Assembly (NCBI RefSeq): GCF_051020985.1
Contig: NC_135003.1
Coordinates: forward strand, 1,760,001-1,824,000
Origin: Nomia melanderi
Taxonomy: Eukaryota > Arthropoda > Insecta > Hymenoptera > Halictidae
Direction of reading: 5' to 3'
DNA: 64,000 nt
Every line of letters begins with the position of its first letter. The first letter of the stretch is position 1. Positions 1 to 14,000 of this stretch are shown here, piece by piece. The notes beneath the pieces are model-generated. The model was not told the DNA's origin. It saw nothing but the letters and a program-made list of their open reading frames with translations, and searched no databases. The position numbers and the translations under genes are program-made.

Positions 1-3000
1 GGCCTTTGGTCGATGTCGATACACAAAGTGCCTGCCGGATATGTGTTAAATATATTATTGCAGTGACTCGATTCAATTACACATGAAAAGAATAATTTAA
101 ATATACAGCCGCACGTGATACGCTTAAGTAACTCTTTAATATCCTCAATTCATTGTTTGGTAATAAGCGCATTATAAATAACTACATAATACTGATACAT
201 TTTTATCAACAACTTTTAGCTTAGAATTTCAATAAATTAAGTAAGTATTTGAATATTTGGGGTGTATCTAATTTTTACTATGTATAAATACTATATGTTC
301 CAATGCTTTTAATTGAAAACTAAAGATAAATTATATTAACATTTATAATTGTACTTCTTATACTTTAACAGTTGAATGTGTAACATTATTTTATTAACTC
401 AGTTAAAGTCTGGTCCTTTAGAACTGAAAAGTGATAACAAATAGACGACCGCAGTACATTGGTTATCATTGTTATTTTTCAATTTCTGTTTAAATACTTC
501 TTTTTCATTAGAAAAATAAAGATCGTTGTCCATTGTCAATAAGGTTTTAAATCCAAGACGAGAAACCGTACAATCGGAGCACCGCGTTCCATATGTATCG
601 CGTTCCATATTTCTATAATAAAAACATTTCGAAAAACATTGTGGACCGTTGTAGTGTAAATGAACCTATTTTTCTTAATCCGCAACAAAATTAAACTATA
701 CATTGATTGTATTCCTACTTTGCTAAACGAAGGAAGTGAAATGTTGCACTTACATATTTGCAGGAATGATGTCAGTAAATCCCTCTCATATTTAACTCGC
801 TACGAGGTCGTCGTAAATTATCTACCATGCTATCGTAGGTTTGGAGAATCAACGATAAAAACTTCTGAATGTTATTTAGAAAGTATTTAAAATATCTAAA
901 AAGTGCCTACAAATTAGTTATGAATAGGATATAGGAACTTGAGCAAACTAACTTTCTGAATCACTTTTATATCATTTCATGATAATAATACAATAATTTG
1001 ATAAAAATTTACTTCTTTTATCATGTTTCGAGAAATTACACGAAATATCAATTTCTGTTTCTGTTGATTAAGCATTTTAATGTAACTCCCGAATATGTTA
1101 GAAACGTAATATGGATATGTAACAAACGTAATGATTCAGTAGACTTCATGTAGATTCTGCTGTTCTAAAATATAATACAATCAAACATTTCTAACATAAT
1201 TAGTTATTTCATTTACGCTGTAGCCACGTCGTTATGGATTTTAATGTACACATGTACAATAATTCATTATATTTTTGTGCAAAATTCGTTTTATCGTTTC
1301 CACTTACGTGTATTATTTTAAGTGCTGAAATTATTCATCAAAAGAACACAATTGAGGTAGTCAATGTAAATATTTTATTTGTTGAATAATCATCTCTAGA
1401 TGAATACTCAGTACTTTAGAAACTTTTATATTATATAAGCGGAATGCGAATTGTTGCGAAAACATGTATATTTTGTAGATTACTTTCCAAAAATAAAATA
1501 TTGCTGAGAAAATGATCTACTTTGTTAAGGATTTTGAAAGATATATTATAAAATATAGATATATAGAAATATAATTAAATCATTCATAACTATAAATATG
1601 CTGTTACTCAAGCTCTTTACCTTTATTACAACTCATCAACTATAAAACATAACTAACTACAATTCCTGCTAATAAAGCCGCCGTTGTTCGAGTTTCTTAA
1701 CTTTAAAAGTTTATAGATTTTTCTACGTTCCTGTGTTTCTATTCGTGTTCACTTCGACTCTAGCTTGTGTTGACGGGACATGATTATCTTTGGATTCGAT
1801 AACGCTCGTGTTTTCATTCAGCATTTTAGGGGAAAAAAGTCAGCCCACTCTGACAATGAGTATCATTAATCGTGGCCAGAATGCTCACGAAAAGGTCCGG
1901 CAGAAGGGAATCAAAGAGGAACAGAGTCGTGGCACGTCATTTCGAAACGATAACGAGCAGGCTATCTCCCCGCGTTTCCTGTCAGTGCGTGCCATCCAGA
2001 AACGTAAAAAGGATAAAACGTGAAAACGGGGGCAAGACAATGACTTTCTGCGAATATGATGACGCATCCGCTGAATCGAGCCAATCTCTGTGTTATGCTC
2101 GCCGGACATGGAATAGGGGCTAGACAAGAAACGGAGGTAGCAAGTGGTCCATGAATCTAGACACACTATGAATATACAGAGAATCTCGAACTAATTGATA
2201 TGCCGATTGTAAAAGACGAACTTATACATCACACACAATTTTCAAACGTAAATGTACTCCTTGAAATTTGTCGCTTTTGATTAACTTGACAGTTTTTAGT
2301 ACAATTATGTTACACGACAAATTTCTTTAGATTATAATTTTTTGCAATGCAGAAATTATTAAAATTACAATAATTTATTATTAATATTTTCTTATATACA
2401 TAAGGTATATTTGCATCCTTGGATATAAACTACTTTTCGAAAAGTTAAAGTATTTTGGACTATCCAGATTTTTATTACATTTATTGTAACAAGTTTAATA
2501 CCACTGTTATAAATAAACCATTTGTAACGAAGAATAAGTATAAAATTTATGTTGAAGAATTTTAATATTAGTGAATCTGAAATGGAAAGAATTTATCTGA
2601 TATTTATACATATATTGTACAATATGCGTAAGTATCGTTCCATGACAACTTGTATATTTTTATTTAAATTCTGTTGTTTAATATGGATTATGTTCTCGTA
2701 TCCGTATACAAAAATATGGTACAATAGAAATCACTCTTTTCTGATTTCGACATTGTTTAGAAGGAATAGTTCCTTGAAATTAATAACATTAATCGAGTTT
2801 CATTAAAATTGTTTTCGCAGATGAACTTGGTAATGCTCTTTAATTTACGACCACCAAAGTTATGGTGGTAATATAAATAGACCTGTAAGAATAAATGGGG
2901 TTTGAAAAATGCGACGTTTTCAAAATGTGTTTTTAATTAAAAATGTACAAGATATAGGTTATATAAAAGTGATAAACCTTATACGATGAACCTAAAATGG

Positions 3001-4774
3001 ATAGAATAAACTATAGTTTATTGGATAGTAATTTTCTAATTTTTCCAGTGAAGGAACCAGTCAAAATGCTGGAGATGCTAAATAAATATTAAAATGTTAT
3101 TTTTTAGACGCTTTGACGTAATAATGTGCACACGACACGTTATGAACTAACTTTACAGGATATTCATACAAAGAAGCTAGAAAATAAAAGTTGTACGGGT
3201 TGAAAATGAGTCATATTTGGTTTAACATGGACATAGTATATCATACCCTAACTTCTGTGCTGTGCATTCAAGATGCATAGGTGATAACTTATCGGCGGTT
3301 AACACTACCTCGGAAGCATTAAGGAGAAAGAAGATCCCGTTGAATATACTTTTAATCTCTGTATCCTATGCATTTGATACATGTGCTTACTTAGATGTGT
3401 TCTTTAGTTTCAACGTGAATATTTTTAATCTATTCTTCTTTGCAAGTATGAAAAAATAAGAATAAAGAACTTACTTCGTACATTTCATTCTAGTTCTTCA
3501 GAAGTAGAACTTCTTCTATATCACATGACACATATATTAGCAACCATCAGTTGACTAAATACTTATTTCAAAATTTACTTTAATATTACTTTTATTTAAT
3601 GTATCATTTTAAATGCTCTCAGAATGAATGCATTTTAAAGTAAAGAAACACTTTATTATAGTACCTAAGTATATACCTCAATCTAGATTTTAATGAAAAT
3701 ATGCAATCTAAGAATAAAAAATTGATATTGTTTTATATATGAAATAGATAACAATTTCATTCTGTTCTGCATCAGAGAATGATTTGAAAATGGAATATTT
3801 TGCAATCTTTAAGAATACGTTTATAACGCAATAACAAAAATCATATTTTCTATTAAAATTTTAATGAATATATTTTATATAATTATTTTGTATTATTTAC
3901 TTTTTTAATTACACAAATTCTACGATTGTATAGGATATAATGCTTTACAATTCTCCCAGAATCCATTAGACATCTTTGTGTCAACGATCGATATACAAAC
4001 TTAAGAAGGTACTATCGATAAACTTAGTCGATAAAACAGTTTACACGATCTGTTTTCGGTTTCCATCGTATGAAATGTACGTGAAATTGATAGAAGACTA
4101 TATTAAAAATGTACATACTCCCTGCTTAAATTGATATTATTTTTTTAATAAATAAATCATTAATTTTCTAAAATATTTTACAATCTAATCTAGAATAATT
4201 TTTACATATAGACATACCTTCCATAATTTTAAATTGTTAACTAGAAGAATATCTTATTTATATAACATAATAAATAATATACATGAATTATCTGTTTACA
4301 AATTAAAAACAATTTTTACTTATTACAAGCATAAGCAATAATATGGGGATAAAATATTATATTTACCTTCATAATTAATCAACATTTTAAGACTTAACTT
4401 CATCGAGGCATTATAGGATACTTCCTTCGGCGAACCGCAATTTTTTTTTAGTAAAACTGAAAATGAATCTTAATAAAAAGAAAACGTCATCTTACTCTTA
4501 TCATCTTAAAAAATGAAAAATGTTGAAGACCTCATACGAATATTATTGAAACTGTATAAAATTTATATGCCCTAGATAATAATTATTAAATTTGATAGGG
4601 GATAATGGTTTGTTTGTTGGGCTTTTAATAATTATTATCTCATTTCTGTGATTGAAGACAAAAGGTAATTATTAAATGAAATGATAGAAAGTATTATGAG
4701 TTCTTTTATATATTTTCTCATCTTATTTTACTAAAATGTTAAGAAAATGTTAAATTTTATTCTTTTTGTTTCAG
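1..4774. other. Upstream or first-intron region of the collagen gene; no exon recognised
   Basis: AT-rich sequence with only short chance reading frames. Because the first visible collagen exon lacks a start codon, a signal-peptide exon must lie here or before the window; I found no ATG followed by a hydrophobic stretch that ends in phase 0 at a good donor. Positions 1700-2170 are richer in G+C than the surroundings but have no recognisable protein. A 17-bp inverted repeat around 4570-4640 can form an AT hairpin. Confidence 0.6.
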
Positions 4775-7700
4775 GATTATTCACCAGTGATTCCATTAGG
4801 GCGAGGTGATATAGGAAAACCAAAAAATAGCGACGACGATTATAATCCCCCATCTCGATGGAAAACTTTCCTTTCCAATAACGAAGGTAATCATAACGTC
4901 AAATGTTCATATTAAAACTAAAATTTTTTTGGTCGTATACATTCTACACTAAATTATTTTATGATAAAGTTAAAATGAATCACAGTAAAAAGGACCAATT
5001 TATTTTTCATTTTCTATTTATATGATTTAAAAATCTATTTCTACTATTCGAGAAGACTAATTTAAAATAATAAAAATGTATTATTTGTCGCTGCCGAAAA
5101 TTTATTTCGTGCATTATGAGTATTACGAAATGAATAGAAAATTATATTAAATTTTTTTTATTATGTTCTCAACACTACAAAATTATGACGAAAATCTTAA
5201 CGTACTTTGCTCGTAGTGTCTTGAATTAGATATATGTATACTTTGAAATAAAAAGAAAATTATATCTAAATCATACGATAAAAATAATGCTCACAAAATA
5301 ATTAAACAAACTTACTTCAGTCCTTTTTTCCGAGATGATTATAAAAATTTCTTTATTTTTGCATGTTAACGTATTTTATATTCTCTGATTTTTAGGTTCC
5401 GAAGAAGACAGGCGGAATGACGATCGGAACGACTATGACGATTATAATAGACAGACAGATGACACCGAATATGGTCTTCGGCCTGGTGGATACCAGGATG
5501 GTTATGGTAATTTAAATTGCATTGTATTATAAAGAAAAATGTAGCTGTCGATTATTTAGAATTTTAATCTCCTATGAAATGCAATTATGGCAATAAATGA
5601 AGACAGTAGAATGAAAATTTCTAAGGGACTAATAATTATGCCCAACACCAATATTTTGATTAAAATTGCTTTCGAAGAAAAATAAAATATCTTGTAGGTT
5701 AAAGTCATTATAAAACATATTATTTACAAAAAGGAGACATTCTAAAAGTAACATAACAGAATATAGTTTTCTGATTTTATTTAATAATTTCTATCTACTA
5801 TTTATGTATTTATTATTCGTGTTTACATAATAGTGAATTGAATTGGGATTAATAGAATCATCTTATAAAATGGAGTTTATATGAATATTATAATTAACGC
5901 ATAAATAGTTCTTAATCTTTTTATGTTTCATAAAAACTGACAATGGTAAAAAAAGTAGTTCATTCGTCATATGAAAATTTACGACAATTGAATTGTTAAT
6001 ATTAATTATTGAAATACTCAAACATAAGTGAAGGGAATCAATTTAAATTAGTATTAGGTTTTTACAGAATTTGTGATATCAGTTATTAATATATTGTCAA
6101 GGAAAAGCGTTTGCCTTCCTGTTACTTGTTAGTTTCTGTACAATACTGCAAGATTTACGGTTTCAACTGCAACCTGCTAATTAATGAGATCGTTCATCTT
6201 TTGCCTTTACACTATTGTGTAATAGTTTCCTATTAATCGATAATACCACAGATTATGCGCGCGCACAAGTTTATGGCATTCCATAAAATTTAATAGGCTA
6301 ATAGAATATTAAAATTTGAAGCAGTAGGATGTATACTTTGCCACTACTTGGGTGGACATAATTTAAAAAGTAATAGAATATAAATATTGAAGTTTCATTT
6401 CCTTTATTAATCATTTTCATCATAATGCTACTCTAATAATAATTAGTATCTATTTATTAGTAGTACTTATAATAATACGTTAAGAAACTGTAATTATTTT
6501 TTACGCAAGATAAACAACAAAACCTGTATCACGTAATGCGCAGTCCAATATTGGAAGACGTGTGTCATAAAGATGTCGTCATTGTTATTTTGTAATATTT
6601 TTTAATTAAGTCTGTTATATTGTTAAATTCACTGTTTTGAATACTAGACGTTTTGTTCGATTATGTCGAATTATTTAATCATTTATTTGGTGAAGAGTAC
6701 ATTTAACTGTTTCAATAGGAAAAATCCCAATAAATGCTTAAGCTTTTACATGCTTTAAGTTAATTCAAGTAAATGAAAAAGTAGTAAAATAAAAATTAAG
6801 GTAAGGATTCGACTAGCCGAATCACAATTATTCTCAATCTTCATTAACCTGGGTGTTAGTTACCCAACGTGTTAATTATCCGGACTCGTAGAGTGAACTT
6901 TGAAATATGTACGACCAAATCTCACGACTTCTTTTCATTTATCAAATAAAATTTGACCATTTAACAAAGTGCTGCGGAACTAGTACACAAAAGTCCCATT
7001 AAATCGAAGCAATTCACTTAATGTAACAGGAGATAGAAATCCAGGATTTATCGTGATCATGACTCTTTTTACCTTCTTATAGCTGGCAGATTCTAATGTA
7101 TTTGGTTCGTCCAGTAATTTATCATGAAAATTATTGTGAAAAGATCTTATCGATAACGTATGACGTAATGACGTTTTCTTAAGGAGTTATGGAACATTAA
7201 AAACCTAAAACGATTAGCTTCATCACTTTTTTGCATGTACGGATTTGTTAAAAACCAGAATTTTTATAGCTAATATTAAGCAACATTTGAATTGATTTAC
7301 AGAATTGCAAAATTAAGTCGGTCGAAATCTTTTCAGCCTGCGCCTATCGTAAAAGTTTATTAAAATGCAAGAAATAAAAAAATTGTGTTTTAAAATAAAC
7401 GAAAGCAGATTATTTTCAGTGTGGCATAGTCAAGTTCACTCCAAGCCACCAACATTTATAATCTATTATCCTGATTAGTAGCCTTGCTTGCATTGCCTTT
7501 TATTTTCTTTATATCTTTAAACTATAAATATGATAACTCATTACATTTATATGCTCATATACTCATACCTATATTACGAAAATTATGTTACTACTTTTTT
7601 TTAGTAGTATTGTAGTGTGTTAATATATACGGTAACTTAAATTTAAAGTTTACACTATTCAGATTTGACTCTCCTAGTCGTATCGTTTGACACCTACGGT

Positions 7701-8045
7701 TAATTTTCTCTTTACTAAGGAGATCGAGGATCCTACGGCCAGAGACAAGAAGCGGGACAAGGTCCCGTGGATGCTTATGGAAGATCTCGAGGTTACGAGG
7801 ATACTTACGACAGAAGAGCTGGAGAAAATCGTGGGTCCGGAGACCCTTATAGCTCTGTAGGTTCTCATGGACGTGGATCGACTGGTTATACAGGATACTC
7901 GCAAGGTCAAGGAGGATATGGTGCTGCTGGAAGCTCGGACACTTATGTAGGCAGCTATTTGGAGGTACCAATGCCAGGACACAAGAAAAATTGCACAGGA
8001 TCAGACTGTTGTTTTCCAAAGTGTTACGCGGAAAAAGGTTCCAGG
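4775..8045 (+). CDS. vkg: Collagen IV N-terminal extension and 7S cysteine cluster (first three visible exons)
   Basis: Exons 4775-4886, 5396-5506 and 7720-8045 encode visible residues 1-183. The first 165 residues are low-complexity and rich in Asp, Tyr, Gly, Arg and Ser, with an RGD at 4802-4810 and an acidic tyrosine stretch (NDYDDYN) in the second exon. The third exon ends in the 7S cysteine knot NCTGSDCCFPKC followed by EKGSR, and the helix starts directly in the next exon. Collagen IV 7S regions use cysteines and lysines here for covalent tetramer formation. The resemblance of EKGSRGPPG to the vertebrate alpha-2 chain supports the class. Vertebrate chains have only a few tens of residues before this knot, so the extension is unusual. 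It carries no known fold that I recognise. Splice sites are good: CAG/G, GAAG/GTAATC, TATG/GTAATT and AGG/GTAAGT. Confidence 0.88.
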
Positions 8046-11000
8046 GTAAGTATATATTTCTGTAAAGAACATTAATATTCAGTCATTCTTTAATGAATAT
8101 TATCGATCCTGTATCTGAAATAAAACATTGCAGAGTGACTATGGCAGATAATGAGAAATAATATACATAATTTTTCTGCGCAGGACTTTTATTAATTAGA
8201 GGTAAATTATTGTTAACATAATCTGACCAACTATTAAGAATATTTCATTTTTATATTTTGAGGAAATCCAGCGTGGCGATGAAAGAACTATATATTAAAT
8301 ACTTAATGAGTGTTGTCTGCCATTTTATAATTGAGATATGTGATTATCGAATCAAGTTCAATATTCTACTTGTGAATTTCAATTAAGATCTATGTCTGAG
8401 TTTTGTTTCATGGGTTTTGAATGCTACACAAAAGTAAAAATGTTTCAATGGTAACAAACGCAATACATTCAATTTTTACAAGAGATGCAATTTCGAATTC
8501 TATAGTATTTACGGATTTTGAAAACGTACTCGTACGTAGTTTAATTGTAGTAAGATTCGGAACTTTCGCAGGTAGTAACTTAAATCTTGAAGAACAGAAT
8601 CCTGTGGCAGGTTTATATATCGTATTCCTTATAAAACTTATAATTGTTTTATTTATTAAACCTATTTGTACCTGTTTAGAAATAGCTCATTGAATTCTTC
8701 CATAATTCTTAATATTAATTAATTTTTTGTATTGTTTCAAGAAATGAATGAAAAAGAATAGTTTGTAGGAATATAAAGTTTATATTAAAATATTCATAAA
8801 ACTTTGATATTATTGAATCAGTATTCGAGTCTAATTAAATGTGCCATTTTTATTTTTTCAAATACTTATAAGGGGTCCAAATTCAATATTCGATTCTACT
8901 AGTAAGTTATTCCGTCATATCTCCAAATATGACAGGAAATTAATAATTTATTAAAAATAATTTTGTTGAATACAGGTAACATATTACATTTAAGTGAACG
9001 CATCTCTCTGCAGAATTATTGCAATCACTATCATCCCTTTCTGTGAAATTTGAGATGGTTTTGTATGAAGAACACACTTTATTTAACGAAATGTTTTAAC
9101 CATAAAGTTTGCTGTCAAAACATAAAAATAGCGAACGTATAATTATTGTGAATTATAAATGTGTATAAATTTGGTACACGTTTGAACTCATTTCCACGTT
9201 AAGTAATGTTTACGTGATTGAAAAATACATTACAAGAAATAATTGTTAGTATCATTATTATACAATATATAAGAAAAATTATGTTTGCTGCACTTTCGCA
9301 CTGCATTCTCTAATTTCAAAATTTTTCGTAGTAATAAATAAACGTTCAGTCTAAAAGAAGTTAAAAAAAATATCATTTTTACAAATATATTAAACTCTTT
9401 ACCATGTGCAATTTTTAATAGGCGCGACGTTTTGGAGAAGTTTATACAAAATTCGCTCAGTATTGAGCGTGTTAACGAAGTATCGTTTGAATATTGAGGT
9501 ATAAAATGATTTATTCGACATGATATATGTATATAGGGTCCACCGGGTGTTATGGGGCCGCAAGGTCCTAAAGGTCAAAGAGGATTTCCTGGAGCAGAAG
9601 GTCTCCTAGGTTCGAAAGGAGAAAAAGGTGACCCCGGTCCTCAAGGGTCACGTGGGACGAAAGGTGACAGAGTACGTACCATCGACAACAGTCCGAAATC
9701 AGTATACATTAATTGCTGCTCGTAATTGTCCTAATGTATCGTGTTTCTTTAGGGAAAAATGGGCATGCCTGGATTCCCTGGTATAAATGGTGTTCCTGGA
9801 GTACAAGGACCACCAGGATCCCCTGGTCTTCCTGGTCGAGATGGCTGCAACGGAACGGATGTACGTAGACGTTATAAATGAGACATAGATTTCATGTATT
9901 TACATAATACACAATTATATCAAACAAAACTACTATGGTCAATAACAATGTTTTAAAGACGAAAGAAATATGTTTTTTTGATTTTGGTTTCTTTAATCTA
10001 GACTATAAAAATTTAGATATTTATTGAGTAGAAGATGTATTAAATAAAGGATCAGCAGATTTGATTTCTAATATTAAATATTGATATGCTCCATAATTGT
10101 TTCTATTGTTTTTACATGTTTAGATAGATTTTTATCGTCGAAACAAGTACCGAGAAGAAATTTTTTCGTTAATGAACGTGTATAAAATTTAATTAATTAG
10201 AAACATCACGTCTGCATCTGTTATCAGAAGAAATTTAATCTTTATAGAAAGCGAATAGAGAATTTGAAAAAGTAAGAATTACAAGTATCGAAAATTGAAA
10301 CGTTTATTTGAAGAAGCTTCCAATGGATGGAATTATAATGAAGTAGTTTCGTTTGTGTTCTTTACTTCATTCACTGTAACGTAGTAAAGAACAAAGTACT
10401 TAAACATTGTAATTTAGATGTTACAGTATTTATATCTTAATAAACTGAAATTCTTTTACCTGTTAGGGTGAACCGGGTCATCGCGGTATTTCTGGCGAAC
10501 CAGGACCCCGTGGTTTTAAAGGTCCTACTGGTCCCAAAGGAGAAAAAGGTCAGCCGGCATTTGCTGGAATGTTTCCTGTTGGTCAAAAAGGTGAACCGGG
10601 TGGTGATGGTGTGAGAGGACCTCCTGGACCACCAGGACCTCAAGGAGAACACGGTATACCTGGACCAAAGGGTGAACGCGGTCCTTACGTAAGTTACCGT
10701 TCTATGTATTCGGCAAAGCTCTATAATTTCTCATAATATTCTTCCGCAATATTAAATGTTTGCTACAAAATAAATAAGATCTAAATATGGATACTATATT
10801 TAATTGGCGATAGAATATGTTCTGATAAAAACAATTCATTTAAAAAATACAGAATTTTTTTAAAGCCATGGATGAAGTTCCTTAGCATTGTTAAATGTAG
10901 TACATTGTTTACTTTATAGGATTGTTTACTTTTTATTTATAATAATCAATAATCGTGCTTGATGCTTTCATCAATAATTACGTATTGCGCACTTTTCTGG

Positions 11001-14000
11001 TCAACGATAGCGTAAAGTGCTAATGATTTTTTAAGTGCTTTTAAAACTTCTGTTATAATTTGTAGGATCTATATAGTTATTCTAACTGAAGTTTGCTTTA
11101 TGTCACTTTTAAACTCTAGAATTGTTGCAAATAATTTATTATTTACACACATCTTGCGTCTAGAAAATTCTTTGTATCTATAAAATAATTGGTCTACTTG
11201 TAGAAAGACTACTCGCTCACCAATTTTGATTATCTTTAACCTTCAACTACCCGCGCTGGTATAAAAAGAATAATAATGTAAAATCAATTTCATCAGTTCC
11301 CCTTTGTTTATTATCAATTATTATATTCATTTATGGTTATATTCCTAGTAAATAGCATAATTCATCAAGACGATGTATTTTCTTATTCCAATACAATAAT
11401 ATATGTATTCAGTCACACAGTGATATATATGGAGTACAGAATAAATTCAGGGCGCGGATAGTTAAAGGCTAAATATGTTGTAGAGATCGATGTTATGCAC
11501 AATTTTTTTCGTTTTACAAAATGTTGGACTCTTTTAATTTCCGAGATAATCGAAAATCTTTCGGTAGCACTTTATTGATATACATGAGCATGTACCTGAA
11601 ACGGTCTCAGGTATAGTCGTAAAATTTTGAAAATACTTTTAAAGTATTTTAAACCGAAAATAAAATGTGCTTATGTCTGACCTGTTATTGTATTCTCATT
11701 TAATGCATTTAGCAGAATTAGCGAAGTATGTCATCGTGTCAGATTCTTACTTCTTGCTGTAGAATAATTCTTATTTCTTAATTATTATTATTTTTACTAT
11801 CCTTTATTTTTCTACATATTTGCTACGTGATGTAGAAACGTTATTCAAAATAACGAAGTTAAAGCTGTCAAAGCAAAAGCTCTCCGCTACAAAAAAAGCA
11901 CAAGCGAATAGTAGTATGATCTTTTTCATATAGTTATAACAGTTGAATCTCGCTACGGTCTTAAGTTTATTTATATATTTGAAATATTACTGAAAAAGTA
12001 GAAGCACACGGTATAATAATAATTTTCTTACACTATTTTCAAATTTGAAAATAAGTTGGTCAAAATAAGAATGAAACTACATCGAAAAAAGTAAACAAAC
12101 AAAATGACGCCAAGAAAATAAAAGTATGACTGGGTTAAAAAGATCCGACAAATATAGCAAGGTTAAACTACTAACAATTCTTTATGGGGGTTCAAACATC
12201 TTCGTAAGCCTCTGCGTTTATTAACGTTTCTTAGATATATAAATAAGTGTATTGTTATTCAGGGTCAACCTGGAATGCAAGGTCCTAAAGGAGAAAAAGG
12301 AATTGTGGGTCTTGGATTCGAGGGTTTGAAAGGTGACAAAGGTCAGAAAGGTGAAATTGGACTGCCGGGTGTAACCGCTACTGAGCCCTTTGTAGGAGCA
12401 ACAGAAATCACAGGACCACCGGGTGAGAAAGGAGAAAAAGGAGATAAGGTATTCAAAACATCGAAAATATGTAGATACTCTGTTATACACAGAGTCGAAT
12501 GAAACTATTAAATTTTTCAGTTAGTTATGAAACAACTGCAATTGTATGATTGTTATCCTTCGTATTCCGAGAAAACTGGACAAGAAACTTTTCTTTTCTT
12601 GAAACTAGAAAGACTAGAGTTTTAGTCAAACAAGAACATTTATTCTACTCTAAAAAAATTAAAGATGTGACAAACACATTTTTTATGGAAATATTGCGAA
12701 GTAACAAAACCGTCCGATGTAATTCTATTTTTATAAAAATCTCAACGTGCTTTCTATTTCATATTTATCCTACTTCTAATGCACTGCATACTGCTAATTA
12801 AAAAAATATTCCTAACTTTATTAGTTTACCCTTAAATATCTGTAAAATAATGTAAAATAACTTTATTAAATGAAATTCTTACAGCAGAATTACAATGTCA
12901 ATGTACAAAGTTAGGCCAGAACAGAACAAAATTATTTAAAAGTTAAAAATTCGATAATTAACTTATATACATATAATTTAACTTAACTTTAATATATATA
13001 ATATATAATTAATATATATAATTTAATGGCTTCATCCGACCTCTATTTCCTTTCATCGACCAAATAATTTAAATTATTTTTGCACTGCAGGGTGATATGG
13101 GACGCGATGGAGGAAAAGGTGAACCTGGTCCAATAGGTGACCACGGTATACCTGGTGGCACCGGTATGAAGGGAGAGAAGGGTTTACCAGGTGCTCCTGG
13201 TATCCGAGTAAGTCTATCAAAATTACATTTGCAAATCATACGATAATGTAATAAAGTTAAAATTACTGAGAATCTTTGCTGCAACTAGGGTAGAGATGGT
13301 TTCTCTGGACCACCCGGACCACCCGGTCGCAAAGGTGACCGAGGTTACGACGGATTAGACGGTTTACCTGGACGTCCTGGTTTGAAAGGTGAACCAGGAC
13401 CAGACGGTGGTATGGGTGTTCCTGGACTACAAGGGCCACCGGGTCCACCAGGTGTAAGTATCAGTCACAGAATATTCTTACCTTGACGTTTGCGTTAATG
13501 TTTCAGAGATATTACATATAACAAACTATCGGCTTAATAATTTGTACGTTCAACAAAAATGAACTTCTATCATTAAGAAATACTCTGTTCTAATTTATCG
13601 ACTGACCTCTTACACAGTTTTACAATGAATTTTATTTCTGTGTTACTTAAAAATTTACAAAGAAAATACAGTATTTATAATTGTGATATATTTTGTGAAA
13701 CAGAATTTTAATAAAAAACCTGCGATAATTTTTCGAAACGTTACTTAATCGATATATTAATTAACTTCATCTTCTTTTTTTTATTTCCTTATTTTATTAT
13801 TTTATTTTCACATTAATTTTCAGGGCGGTAAAGGCACACCAGGTCCACCAGGGCCTAAAGGACCACAAGGGTTCCCAGGTCCAATTGGGCCACGAGGTGC
13901 AGATGGGTATCCTGGAGATCCAGGTCCGAGAGGTCCTATGGGACCTTCAGGAGGTCCTGGCTCACCAGGAATTCCAGGTCCCGAAGGTTTGCCGGGAGAG

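Noticed and set aside
1872..2166. Overlapping frames in the G+C-richer segment near 2 kb
   Set aside because: No hydrophobic leader, domain or splice pattern linking them to the collagen; may be an old insertion.
2549..2627. Reading frame with hydrophobic residues ending at a strong GTAAGTATC donor, considered as the collagen signal exon
   Set aside because: It ends in phase 1 while exon 4775 needs phase 0, and the sequence is not a convincing signal peptide.
2821..2829. A 9-bp microexon-like ATGAACTTG between TTTTCGCAG and GTAATG, in phase with the first collagen exon
   Set aside because: It would begin the protein without a signal peptide; a 9-bp match to splice consensus is expected by chance in this much AT-rich DNA.
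13440..13830. Possible frame error at the junction of exons 13289-13453 and 13824-14126, where GPPGPPG is followed by GGK
   Set aside because: Alternative splice sites give a stop; a one-residue interruption of Gly-X-Y is normal in collagen IV.
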